Shown piece by piece: positions 23,616 through 34,706 of a DNA stretch of 64,000 nt (position 1 is its first letter; each line of letters starts with the position of its first letter). This DNA is from Punica granatum (lineage: Eukaryota; Streptophyta; Magnoliopsida; Myrtales; Lythraceae): the NCBI RefSeq assembly GCF_007655135.1, contig NC_045127.1, positions 41,985,538-42,049,537 of the forward strand, written 5' to 3'. The position numbers and the translations under genes are program-made. Below the pieces are notes generated by a model, which ran no database searches, was not told the origin of the DNA, and worked only from the letters and a program-made list of their open reading frames with translations.

Positions 23616-24272
23616 GGAAAAAGGCAGTTTTGGTTCTTAAATTTTGGCTTTTGCCATTTTAATTCCTAACTTTTATTTTTCTTGCTTTTGCCCTCAACCT
23701 TTTAGGTTTTTGCCACTTTGGTCCTACCGTCATATTTTCCGTTGAAGGATGCTAACATAGATTTTTAATTTTAATATTTTCTTTAATTAAAAAGTATTTT
23801 TCAATAATTAAAAAAATAAAAAAGAGGAATTGACAGGCTCGACTAGAAGGGACAGCAGACAAGGAAGGGAGTGGGAGGGGCGTCGATTGGTGGCCCCAAT
23901 CTTACCTTAGAGGTCGTTGGTATTGTCTAGGGATGTCGCGACCTCAGAGGTGGGGGAGGGGTCGCTATCCAACGCCTCCAGCCCATCCCTCTTCCATCAC
24001 CATCCTCCCCTTTTCTTTTCCTCTTTTTCTTGGTTTTTTATTTTTCAAAAATTTAATTTTTATTTTACAGAATATTAAATTAATTTTTTGTGACATGTGG
24101 CTTTCTCATATTCTATTTAAAATCCACATCAGTGGCTTTCAACGAAAAAAGTGAGCTAGGACCAAAGTGGCAAAAATGTGAAAGATTGATGTTAAAAAAT
24201 AGCAAAAAAAAAGGTCTAGGACTAAAGTGGCAAAAACATCAAACATTGAGGTCCAAAATTGCTTTTTTTCCT
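23616..24272. mobile_element. Mutator-like element with long inverted ends (copy 1)
   Basis: Inverted ends of about 105 bp: the left arm reads GGAAAAAGGCAGTTTTGG .. TTTTTGCCACTTTGGTCCT, and the right arm AGGACCAAAGTGGCAAAAA .. CCAAAATTGCTTTTTTTCC. It is flanked by a 9-bp near-duplication, TTAAGATGA (23607-23615) and TTAAGATTA (24273-24281), a length typical of Mutator-like elements. There is no transposase, so it is non-autonomous. Counterparts lie at 39941 and 57277. Confidence 0.6.
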
Positions 24273-24281
24273 TTAAGATTA

Positions 24282-25282
24282 TTGAAGACAAGTAAGTAAG
24301 ACTTCAGTATAAATACCTACTAAGTGACAACGGGTTCTCTCTTTATATAGTAGTGTAAGTATATTATACCCGTTAAAGACTAAGTATAAAGCAGTTTGTG
24401 GAGTAGGATATAAATTTTTTTTCACATAAATTTGAAATAATACCTTTTCAATAGTAGGAGCTAGGAAATAAAATAATTAAGTGGGAAATGAAATGGCGTT
24501 AGCTTGGAACTGGGAAATGAGAGAGGACATGAGAAAATAGTAGGAGTAATTAATTTGGTAATGAAAGGTAGTGTATGAATTTATTAAATTTTCTTTAACT
24601 TCTTTTTCACAGGACCAGTCTTAATTAGTTATTAGTCATTTAGTTCGCGCATTGGGCGGACTCCGGTTTTTTCTGTTTTTTATAATTAATTTTTATTGGA
24701 TTTTCAAAACTAAAATTAATGAAATAATTGTGTGGAAATTCATGTTATACATTAATTAAGGGAGACTCGAGAAGTCAATGGATGAGCACACATGAAAAGT
24801 TCATGTGGAAGGTTCTTATAGACCAAACGAAAAGCTCTCGTTCATTGGAGTCTACTTAATTATATATAATGGATAATAGATCGTTCATTGGAGTCTCCTT
24901 AATTATATATAATAGATAATAGATAGATGGAAATATCATATTCTTATATGGGTCATAAGGAAGAAGAAAAGTTATCAACTATCTTCCTTTCTTATTTGTG
25001 ATATTTATATTTTTATATCTTATAAGTGTTATCTCATTTTATCCTATATCTTATTTAATGCTATTATTTAAGGAAAATTTTATTTCATAACTACCATCAT
25101 TTTTCTTAAAATAAAATTTTTTATTGTGTTATTAAAATCTCTTCGATTTCAACAAAATATTGAAAATGAAAAATAGTAAAAGTCCACTATTCTATTACCT
25201 CAAAAATTTCATCCAAAATTTTTTATCGTGGCTCTTCTAGTCTTCATTTTTTAAAAATATATAAAGGTAACCCGAGTATGGT
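24282..25282. other. intergenic AT-rich DNA of block 1
   Basis: No gene. A short direct duplication at about 24838-24925 repeats CGTTCATTGGAGTCT followed by TAATTATATATAAT. The same DNA occurs in block 2 (40496-41484) and block 3 (57928-58924). Confidence 0.5.
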
Positions 25283-27272
25283 TGGAGCAAGTTTATGATG
25301 GGTAGGAACATTGGTTAGGTGGTTTTGTTCATAATGTTGGGTTTGCTTCTTTTGTGGTCGCTGAGCTGTGGGTTGTGTGAACCGGGCTTGATACGGCTTG
25401 AGATCGAGGACAACAGAGAGTAATTTTAGAGGTGGAGTTCGAGGTTGTTATCAAGTTTCTATCCGTGAGGCATCTTTGAGGTGGCCTGTCTAGTGCTCTT
25501 GTTCGTGAAATGTACTAATTATTGACTCGTGATTGGTCATTATTCATCATACTTATTGCGAAAGAAATGCGTGCGCAGACTAAACGTCTAATTTTGCCTT
25601 TTCATTTCCTACTGGTCTTGATAGGTTGAGTAACTGCCCAATTGGGCTATGTTTATTGTTGTTTGCTGATGCTCCAAGGGTCTCCATGCTTCGTTACTGT
25701 ATTGCTTAGACTTTTTTAATCGTATTTAGGGCTTCGTCCCTTTCACAACAAAAAAGAAAAAAAAATCATCCATTATCTAGTCCACTAACTATTTTTATAA
25801 ATCAACAAATGTTCTACTTTCAAATAAGGATTACGAATAAAAAGCCATCAGATTATTATTCTATGGTAGATTTGCATATTTCAAATAGATATATTCGAGG
25901 CTACCAGATAAAATTTTGGAAGAAATCTCTTTAAAGATTTATAACGTTTGAAAAGATAATTTGGGGATTAAGTTGATACTCGAAAAGATTTTTAACGGTA
26001 AATTCCAATCACACCCGTCTTGGTCTGTTTGGTTTTGAAGTTAGAATTTTGCTACATCCCAATCCAACCTAATAAGGACAAAAGTATATATATTATATAT
26101 ATAATATATGGAAAATTTATTATTAAAAATTTATTGTAATAATTGTTAGAAAAAAAATAGATGTGGGAAATTATGTGAATACAAAATAGATGAGAAATTT
26201 ATTATTAAAAAATTATTTGTGATAATAGTTAGGAAAAAGTATGAGTAAGAATTGAATATCAAATGGGAGAAAAAGACATAAAAATAATTATTATATTATT
26301 AAATCGAATGAATAATAGAGTAGAGTGAAATGGAATATAATAAATATTTCGAAACCAGAACTTCCCCTAAAAATTTTTTGAAAAATAAAAGTATTGTTGG
26401 ATGGAATTTATATTTACCCAATTTTACTTTGAAAATAAAAAAAGTAAAGAACAAAATAACAACGTCTTAGCAACGCTGGTTGTCCCGTGTATATATACAT
26501 ATACACATAGCCGTTAGCACCGTCTTAAGTCTGTTCCTATCAATCACATACACTCTCAGTCTCAGACTGGACGCTCTCTCTTATCCTCGCGCGCGCGCAC
26601 ACACACATACACACACACACACACACGCTGTCTCTCCGTCGATCAGTATAAAGGTTTATGAGAGGGAGGTTAATAGAGCAATCGTATCGTCCTTACTGAG
26701 GTATGAAACCTCATAGAGGGCATCGAGTTTACTTCTGAAGGACTTCCGGAAAACGAGTCTCAACGGAAAGGCTCATGTCAGTAACCGGGGGAGTATTTTC
26801 AAAAGAGGAAGTCATAGTGCTTGTAAACTTCAAGCTTGGGGGGAAGAATTCTTCAGTAAATCAACAAAACCAGGCTCTGATACCAATTCTAAGTGAGGTT
26901 AGGGAAATGCAATAGCATTAACAACATAAGCCCTGAGGTATGTGTAACCATACGCTTTTGGCGAGCTTTAACGCCTCTCTTGGGCAACATGCTCAAGCCC
27001 CTGCGTTCCGTTACACAAATTCTCAGAACTTATACCGTTAATATCACTGATTCTTTAGAATTACCTCGAATCGAATATCTGAGAGACAATATTCTTTCTA
27101 ATGTGCAGGATCATCATGCGAGGCAAGCACAGAGTGTACTCAAATTCTTTCTGATGTGCAGGATTCTTATGCGAGGCAAGAACAGAGCATACTCGGAGTT
27201 AACTCCTGGTATTGAAGAATTATTTCGAACTCTAAGAACCCTTTAGCCCGGAAGAGAGACAGTTAGAATGGG
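25283..27272. repeat. 2-kb sub-repeat p1: LTR fragment, ZFWD promoter without gene, copia leader
   Basis: The unit starts GGAGCAAGTTTATGATGGG. In order it holds an LTR-like piece ending in an A-rich run (25750), the empty form of the LTR insertion site (TTTCAAATAAGGATTACG near 25820), a MITE-like piece, the ZFWD core promoter with TATA (GTATATATACATATACAC near 26489) and 5' UTR-like DNA up to CTGTCTCTCCGTC, and then a copia-type leader and LTR on the minus strand. A (CA)n/(CG)n microsatellite lies at 26588-26629. The ZFWD coding region is absent. The 117-codon frame at 26893 is not accepted as a gene. Confidence 0.7.
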
Positions 27273-27741
27273 TGGAGCAAGTTTATGATGGGTAGGAACG
27301 TTGGTTAGGTGGTTTTGTTCATAATGTTGGGTTTGCTTCTTCCGTGGTCGTTGAGCTGTGGGTTGTGCGAACCAGGCTTGTTATGGCTTGAGATTGGGGA
27401 CATCAGAGAGTAATTTTAGAGGTGGACTTCGAGGTTATTATCAAGTTACTATCCGTGAGGCATCTTGGAGGTGGCCTGTCTGGTGCTCTTGTTCGTGAAA
27501 TGTACTAATTATTGACTCGTGATTGGTCATTATTCGTCATACTTATCGCGAAAGAAATGCGTGCACAGACTAACCGTCTAATTTTGCCTTTTCATTTCCT
27601 GTTGGTCTTGATAGGTTGAGTCACTGCCCAACTGGGCTATGTTTATTGTTTGCTGATGCTTCAAGGGTCTCCAAGCCTCATTACTGTATTGCTTAGACTT
27701 TTTTAATCGTATTTAGGGCTTCGCCCCTTTCCCAACAAAAA
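26646..27741 (-). mobile_element. copia-type LTR with leader fragment
   Basis: On the minus strand TGGTATCAGAGCC (26885-26873) is the Met-tRNA primer site. Downstream of it, ATG at 26815 opens a short frame MTSSFENTPPVTDMSLS that could be a gag start. The primer site places an LTR to its right; the probable LTR start is TGTTGGGAAAGGGGCGAAG near 27741 and its end is near 26890. The same arrangement recurs at 28846-28858 and 43073-43085, and with one base change at 60519-60531. LTR boundaries are inferred. Confidence 0.4.
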
Positions 27742-29244
27742 AGAAAAAAAAATCATCCATTATCTAGTCCACTATCTATTTTTACAAATCAGCAAATGTT
27801 CTGCTTTCGAATAAGGATTACGAATAAAAAGCCATCAAATTATTATTCTATGGTAGATTTGCATATTTCAAATAGATATATTAGAGGCTACTAGATAAAA
27901 TTTTGGAAGAAATCTCTATAAAGATTTATAACATTTGAAAAGATAATTTAGGGATTAAGTTTATACTCGAAAAGATTTTTAACGGTAAATTCCAATCGCA
28001 CCCGTCTTGGTCCGTTTGGTTTTGGAGTTGGAATTTTGTTACATCCCAATCCAACCTAATAAGGACAGTAGTATATATATTATATATATAATATATGAAA
28101 AATTTATTATTAAAAATTTATTGTAATAATTGTTAGAAAAAATTAGATGTGGGAAATTATGTGAATATAAAATAGATGAGAAATTTATTATTAAAAAATT
28201 ATTTGTAATAATAGTTAGGAAAAAGTATGAGTAAGAATTGAATATCAAATGGGAGAAAAAGACATAAAAATAATTATTATATTATTAAATCGAAGGAATA
28301 ATAGAGTAGAGTGAAATGGAATATAATAATGATTTCGAAACCACAACTTCCCCTAAAATATTTTTGAAAAATAAAAGTATTGTTGGATGGAATTTATATT
28401 TACCCAATTTTATTCCAAAAATAAAAAAAGTAAAGAATAAAATAACAGCGTCGTAGCAACGCTGGTTGTCCCGTGTATATATACATATACACATAGCTGT
28501 TAGCACCGTCTTAAGTCTGATCCTATCAATCACATACACTCTCAGTCTCAGACTGGACGCTCTCTCTCATCCTTGCGCTCGCGCGCGCGCACACTCACAC
28601 GCTGTCTCTCCGTCGATCGGTATAAGGGTTTATGAGAGGGAGGTTAGTAGAGGAATCGTATCGTCCTCACTAAGGTATGAAACCTCATAGAGGGCATCAA
28701 GTTTACTTTCGAAGGACTTCCGGAAAGGAGTCTCAATGGAAAGGCTCATGTCAGTAACCGGGGGAGTATTTTCAGAAGAGGAAGTCATAGTGTTTGTAAA
28801 CTCCAGGCTTGGGGGGAAGAATTCTTCAGTAAATCAGCAAAACTAGGCTCTGATACCAATTTTAGGTGAAGTTAGGGAAATGCAATAGCATTAACAACAT
28901 AAGCCCTGAGGTATGTGTAACTATATGCTTTTGGCGAGCTTCAACGTCTCTCCTGGGTAACATGCTCAAGCCCCTGCGTTGCGTTACACACATCCTCAGA
29001 ACTTATACTGGTAATACCACTGATTCCCTAGAATTACCTCGGATCGAATATCTGAGAGATATTATTCTTTCGGATGTGCAGGATCATCATGCGAGGCAAG
29101 CACAGAGCGTACTCAAATTCATTCTGATGTGCAGGATCCTTATGCGAGGCAAGAACAGAGCATATTCGGAGTTAACTCTTGGTATTGAAAAATTACTTCG
29201 AACTCTAAAAACCCTTTAGCCCGGAATAGAGAAAGTTAGAATGG
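27273..29244. repeat. 2-kb sub-repeat p2
   Basis: Direct tandem neighbour of p1 with the same order of parts: LTR-like piece, empty insertion site (GAATAAGGATTACG near 27810), MITE-like piece, orphan ZFWD promoter near 28470-28610, copia primer site at 28846-28858. Differences from p1 are mostly single bases plus a shorter CA/CG tract. Confidence 0.7.
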
Positions 29245-29793
29245 TCGGAGCAAGTTCATGATGGGTAGGAACGTTGGTTAGGTGGCTTTGCTCATAATGT
29301 TGGGTTTGCTTCTTCTATGGTCTTTGAGTTATGGGTTGTGTGAACCAGGCTTGATACGGCTTGAGATTGGAGACATCAGAGAGTAATTTTAGAGGTGGAG
29401 TTTGAGGTTGTTATGAAGTTACTATTCGTGAGGCATCTTAGAGGTGGCATGTATGGTGCTCTTGTTCGTGAAATGTACTAATTATTGACTCGTGATTGGT
29501 CATTATTCGTCATACTTATTGCGAAAGAAATGCGTGCGTAGACTAACCGTCTAATTTTGCCTTTTCATTTCCTGCTGGTCTTGATAGGTTGAGTAACTGC
29601 CCAACTGGGCTATGTTTATTGTTGTTTGGTGATGCTTCAAGGGTCTCCATGCTTTGTTACTGTATTGCTTAGACTTTTTTAATCGTATTTAGGGTTCGTC
29701 CCTTTCACAACAAAAAAGAAAAAAAAATCATCCATTATCTAGTCCATTATCTATTTTTATAAATCAGCAAATGTTCTACTTTCAAATAAGGAT
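29245..29793. repeat. 2-kb sub-repeat p3, left part before the solo LTR
   Basis: Same sequence as the first 540 bp of p1 and p2, up to TTCAAATAAGGAT, where LTR C interrupts it. The unit resumes after the LTR at 33875 with GGATAACGAATAAAAAGCC and runs into the ZFWD promoter. Confidence 0.75.
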
Positions 29794-32700
29794 TGTGCGC
29801 ACCAGAATTTTAATCTCGTCGGGGTACGTATGCGCGCGCCTAAATGCAACGCGGCTTGGGAGTGTCCACCTTCCCAGGGACGCGCGACGGACGCTTGTGA
29901 GAAAGAGTCGTCACTTGCCATTTTACGACCCGAAGGTCGAAGGCCGGCAAGTTACCCGGGTCTAGGGGTACGGGGTACACCTAATTGCCAAGGCATATGG
30001 TCTGCGAAACCCGAGGTTCCGAATTCGGGGGTTTTGTTACATGCGAGCCTATATCTCGCACGTCCTATCGGTACTCTAGCTTGTCTAGGCTTGCCATTTC
30101 AATTTAATTACCGCTTAATTAAGCTTGTCTCGACCGTCCACTCTCCGATCGGGATTCTTACATGAATAAATGTACAATATAAATCCTTACATTATCCTCT
30201 CAAATAAATAAAATACAAATTACAACAACTGAATCCCGGTCGAATCGCGCTCGGTTATTATTCCACTCGTGCTCACCGTGTGATTTGAAAAGACTGGAAT
30301 TGAAATTAAGATGCGCGCTCAGTGTTAGGGGGTTAGACCCCGTGATCTACGGTTGAGGCGTTGGACCCCCTATGGATCGTATCCTAAGGGATCGGACTCA
30401 ATCCGCATAACAAAACAAGTGCAAGAATATATCAAAACGGACATAAACAAACAAACAATGGGGTTTTGTTATTGCCGAATTTACGTGAATTAACCGATTA
30501 TTAACCGGGGTATCTTGGCATGCAAATCCTACACTAAACAGACAGCGTGGGTACAAGGTGTGAATTGATCAAGGATCGCCTCGGGAAGGTATTTTCGTAC
30601 TTGGCATTATTTTTCGAGGACTTGACGTACGTGACGTCTATTGTCAAATCTTGTGTTTGTGAGTTGCTTTTAGAATTGTTCTATGTTGTGACACACGGTT
30701 GTTACAAATTATTATCGAACATTGATTCCTCCCGTAAATCCTAGAACCTAGTGCCTATCCCACTATTGCCAGCTTTCGTCTTAACCAAGTACACAATTAG
30801 TCCGGTATTTGTATTTTAAGCCTATCCACTCGAAGTAACCACCCGAGACTATGCTAGAATAACAAAAACTCATCGGTCGGATAGAGCGGGCTATGCAGAT
30901 GAACCTGCGCCTAGATAGGTAGCTCATCCATACCTTGATACCGTAATGTTTCTCTTATTCTAACCCTAGGGGTGTCGCTAAGTTGCAAGTAGACGATTTT
31001 GCCTTTGAGGTAAAAATTATTTTCAGGAAAGAGAGATAACACGGTGCGGGCCACCTAGGCCTGTGACCGGCGCTAACCGATCCCCTGGACCTTCCAGGGT
31101 TGTCAAGAACCCTAAAAGAGCCAAAAGATCGATTAATCTATCCGGAAGTGATCTAAGAAAAACTTCCGCATCCCGACCTGAGTTTCCTGAAATCAGGTGA
31201 GGCCTCGAGTCAAGACGCGCAAGTCCTTCCTAGACATCCATGTCACATCAAGCCACGTGTCTCGATTTTGATAAAATTTGTAAGGTTTGAAAAGGGCACC
31301 AACGCATGTTTGCAACCTATCGACTCGTGTTACCGGTTTATTATCAATTCGTACAAAATTATTAGGGCCAAGTGAATTAATTAATCGCGTGAACATCCCA
31401 ATTACCCCGTTAGTGAAATTATTGGTTAAATTATTTAATATTTTTTGCCAAATGCTCTAAATATGTGGGTTTCAGATCGTCGAGCTGATCATTGATGGAC
31501 CGTCCGATGCGAATCCTAATTCCCGACCACCTTGGGATTTAAAAATTAATTTTAGGTCGAGTTTGCATGATTAAACCGATTCATGTGAGGTTTCAATCAA
31601 AAACGAGAAAATAAAGCATTTAAACACGGATTAGGAGCACATTATCACATCAAGCACGACAAACATGCAAATTTACACAATCAGTGCCGCCATGATCATG
31701 ATAAACACATACAAGCATACACAAACATAATGTTGACAAAATTGATAAAACGACACTGACTCATGGGAGGAAAAAAATCATGCAAAGAGCACGTATCATC
31801 ACGTTGTATTACAAATAATTACTGGAACAAAATATTTAAACGTGGCACACGCGTTATTGATCGGGGATCCAAGTAGGTAGGGGTTGGATATTTTTAGAAA
31901 ATGCCCAAGGACTGATTTGAATGACTTTTAAAGAGCACGGACTGATTTGAAAATTCAGATAAAGTTTCAGGGATTGATTTGGAAATTCTGGAAAATTGGG
32001 GAGTGTGTAAGAATTATTGAAAATGTCCCAGGATTCCTTTGGAACAATATTGAAAGTTCGGGCTGATCTGAAAAGTGAAAAAATTCCCCAAGGACTGAAC
32101 TGAAACGACACGAAAAGTTCCGGTACTGATTTAGAAAATTCTGAAAATTTCAAGGACTGATCTGGAAATATTAAAATGACCGGGACTTGAACGGAAATAA
32201 TTTTAAAATTCGGGGTGGATCTGAAAAAGGCGAAAATGGCCCCGGGACTAAACTGAAACAACTTGAAAAGTTCTTTGGGATGCTTGAAAAATTCTGGAGA
32301 TTTCAAGGACTGATCTGGGAATATTAAAATGGCCGGGACTAGACTGAAAAGAATTTCAAAATTTGGGGCAGATCTGAAAGAATAAAAATGCGTCTTCTGA
32401 ACTGAAATGAGACAAAATGAAAAGTTTGTAAAATCGAGTTCGGGACTAATCCGATCACCCACACGACTCAATAACGCTCATTTCACATCATATTCATCTA
32501 AGCAAACATAAACATTCAGAAATGGAGCCCTAAACATGCCATTAAGTTGATGATTTACCTAGTTCGGGAAGTTCAGGGGTGGTTTTGTAAAAAATAAACA
32601 ATTAGAAAATTTCGTCGGGGAGTTGGGCCGCTGGGTTGTTGGGCCGAATGGGCCGGACTGGGTAGAATGGACCGCTGGGCTTCTGGACGCGGCTGGGCTG

Positions 32701-33874
32701 GGCCGAACGCTAACGGGCCGCCTCTGCTGGACTGGGCCGGGCCGTTGTTGGACTGGGTCGTCACTGCCGGACCGTGCCGCAAGCTGGGCTGCTCGCGGTG
32801 TGCGTCTGTTCAACCCGAAATCACGAAATCCCGATTAGGAAAGAAAGGGCGAAAATAGAGAGAAAGAGAGGGATGTTCCGGGATATTGCTGCGAGGAAAC
32901 GAGCTCCAGGAATCAATTGCGAGCTGGAGGAGAAGAGAAGAGTCGGGGGTGAGTTCCAGATCGAGCTGAGGGAGCCGAGAGGACCCGAAAGAAAAAATCG
33001 AGCTGCAGGGCGGGTCTGTGGAGGCGAGCTGCAGGCCGTCCGAGCTGAGGGTCTCGGTCCGAGTTCGAGCTCTGGGTTTCCGAGGGCGTGTGAGCTGAGA
33101 GTTTTTTTCTTCGAGTTTCCGTTCAAGACTTGAGCTGAGGATTCCTTTTTTTTTCGAGAGAGAATCGGTGAGCTCCCGGATTTTTTTCGTCCGTCCTTCC
33201 AAGTCCCGAGCCGCGGGTTTTGTTCCGAAAAATCGAGAGAGAGAGAGAGAGAGATGGCGTTTGCGTGTCGGAAATCGTTGGCGTGTGCAGAGAAGTCGCG
33301 TGCGCAGAGGAGTCGGCGTGCGGCAGGCTCGGGTGTAGTGGCAGCCGGGGTCGCATCGGCCGTCCCTGCCAGAAAAGAAAAAAAGAAAAGAAAACGTGAA
33401 GGAATGAACGAGGAAGAAGAAGAAGAACCAAAAGCGGGGTAACAGGTCAACGGTCAGAAGCCGTCAGACTTCTGACCGTTTGACCCCTCTTTTTTTTTCT
33501 TTTTTTTTTTAAATTCGAATTCGACGCGCGTACAGATCGAAAATTCCTCTCTTGATCGGGCGTCGGAAAAATAATTCGAGACCGCCATCGCGCTTAGAAA
33601 AATTCGTTGATTGATATCATGCGATAAAATTATTTTCAATATCGAATTTTGTCCCGAATTTTGAAAATTGACGTCGATGTACGCGAAATTCGAAAACGTT
33701 TCAAATAGTATTATTTTTGAAAAAAAATCATAAAATTGGTTTTAGGTTAGGAAAATGTGCTATCTCCGAAAGGTCGTGAATACTCCAATAATTAATCAGA
33801 AATACTTCACTCACGGGTGGCAAAATGACGACTTTGCCCCTCTGGAGCCGGTGGGCCAAAATTGAGTGCTGAAA
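29794..33874 (-). mobile_element. solo LTR of the Tat/Ogre-like family (LTR copy C)
   Basis: About 4.08 kb from TGTGCGCACC to GTGCTGAAA (TGACA with one change). It is flanked by AGGAT on the left and TGGAT on the right, and the empty site in sibling units reads AAATAAGGATTACGAATA. No internal region is present, so it is a solo LTR. Inside are the GGACTGATTTGAAA-type repeats (31900-32450), a GC-rich part (32620-33450), a GA run at 33235-33254 and a GAA run near 33411. ORFs in the GC-rich part (32573-33450) appear on both strands, lack known domains and are not accepted. Confidence 0.75.
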
Positions 33875-34706
33875 TGGATAACGAATAAAAAGCCATCAGA
33901 TTATTATTCTATGGTAAATTTGCAGATTTCAAATAGATATATTAGAGACTACAAGATAAAATTTTGGAAGAATTCTCTTTAAAGATTTATAACGTTTGAA
34001 AAGATAATTTAGGGATTAAGTTTATACTCGAAAAAATTTTTAATGGTAAATTTCAATCGCATCCGTCTTGGTCCGTTTGGTTTTGGAGTTGGAATTTTGC
34101 TACATCTCAATCCAACCTAATAAGGACAAAAGTATATATATTATATATATAATATATGAAAATTTATTATTAAATATTTATTGTAATAATTGTTAGAAAA
34201 AAATAGATGTGGAAAATTATGTGAATATAAAATAGATTAAAAAAATTGTTATTAAAAAATTATTTGTGATAATAATTAGAAAAAAGTATGAGTATGAATT
34301 TAATATTAAATGGAAAAAAAAAGATGGAAAAAGTAATGATTATATTGTTAAATTAAAGGAATAATAGAGTAGAATGGAGTAGAATAATAATTTTGAAATC
34401 AAATGCCACCTAATTTTTTTTTTTGAAAATTAAAAGTATTGTTGGATGGAATTTATAATTACCCAATTTTTCTCCGAAAATAAAAAGAAAAAATAGTAAA
34501 GAATAAAATATCAGCGTCTTAGCACGCTGTCCAGTGTGTATATATATATATATATAGCCGTTAGCACCGTCTATGTTCCTATCAATCACACACTCTCAGT
34601 CTCAGGCTCTCTCTCATCCTCGCGCGCGCGCACACACGCTGTCTCTCCGTCAATCGGCGTGCATTCTCATTCTGCGATCGATCTACTCTCGTCTCATAGA
34701 GAAAGA
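33875..34706 (+). promoter_or_regulatory. promoter and 5' UTR of the ZFWD gene
   Basis: It continues sub-repeat p3 after the LTR. A MITE-like segment occupies 34071-34410. A TATA tract (GTATATATATATATATATAG) lies at 34538-34556, about 150 bp before the ATG. The 5' UTR holds a CG/CA run (34621-34636) and CTGTCTCTCCGTCAATCGG. Up to CCGTC this matches the orphan promoters in the 2-kb sub-repeats; from there to the ATG it is specific to the gene. Confidence 0.55.
34071..34410. mobile_element. MITE-like segment within the sub-repeats
   Basis: It starts GTCCGTTTGGTTTTGGAG and ends GAAATCAAATGCCACC. The reverse complement of the end, GGTGGCATTTGATTTC, partly matches the start, as for the MITE at 14245. 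Other copies start near 26022, 28009, 42226, 48344 (cut by the hAT), 51244, 51951 and 59665. The inverted ends are short and imperfect. Confidence 0.35.

Noticed and set aside
26893..27246. 117-codon ORF present in four sub-repeats (26893, 28866, 43093, 60539)
   Set aside because: Its conservation follows from recent duplication, it has no known domain, and it lies in a probable copia LTR of the opposite strand.
32559..33450. Proline/serine- and charge-rich ORFs on both strands of the GC-rich LTR part (also 4797-5334 and 46823-47729)
   Set aside because: They overlap on both strands, differ between LTR copies through indels, and show no domain.
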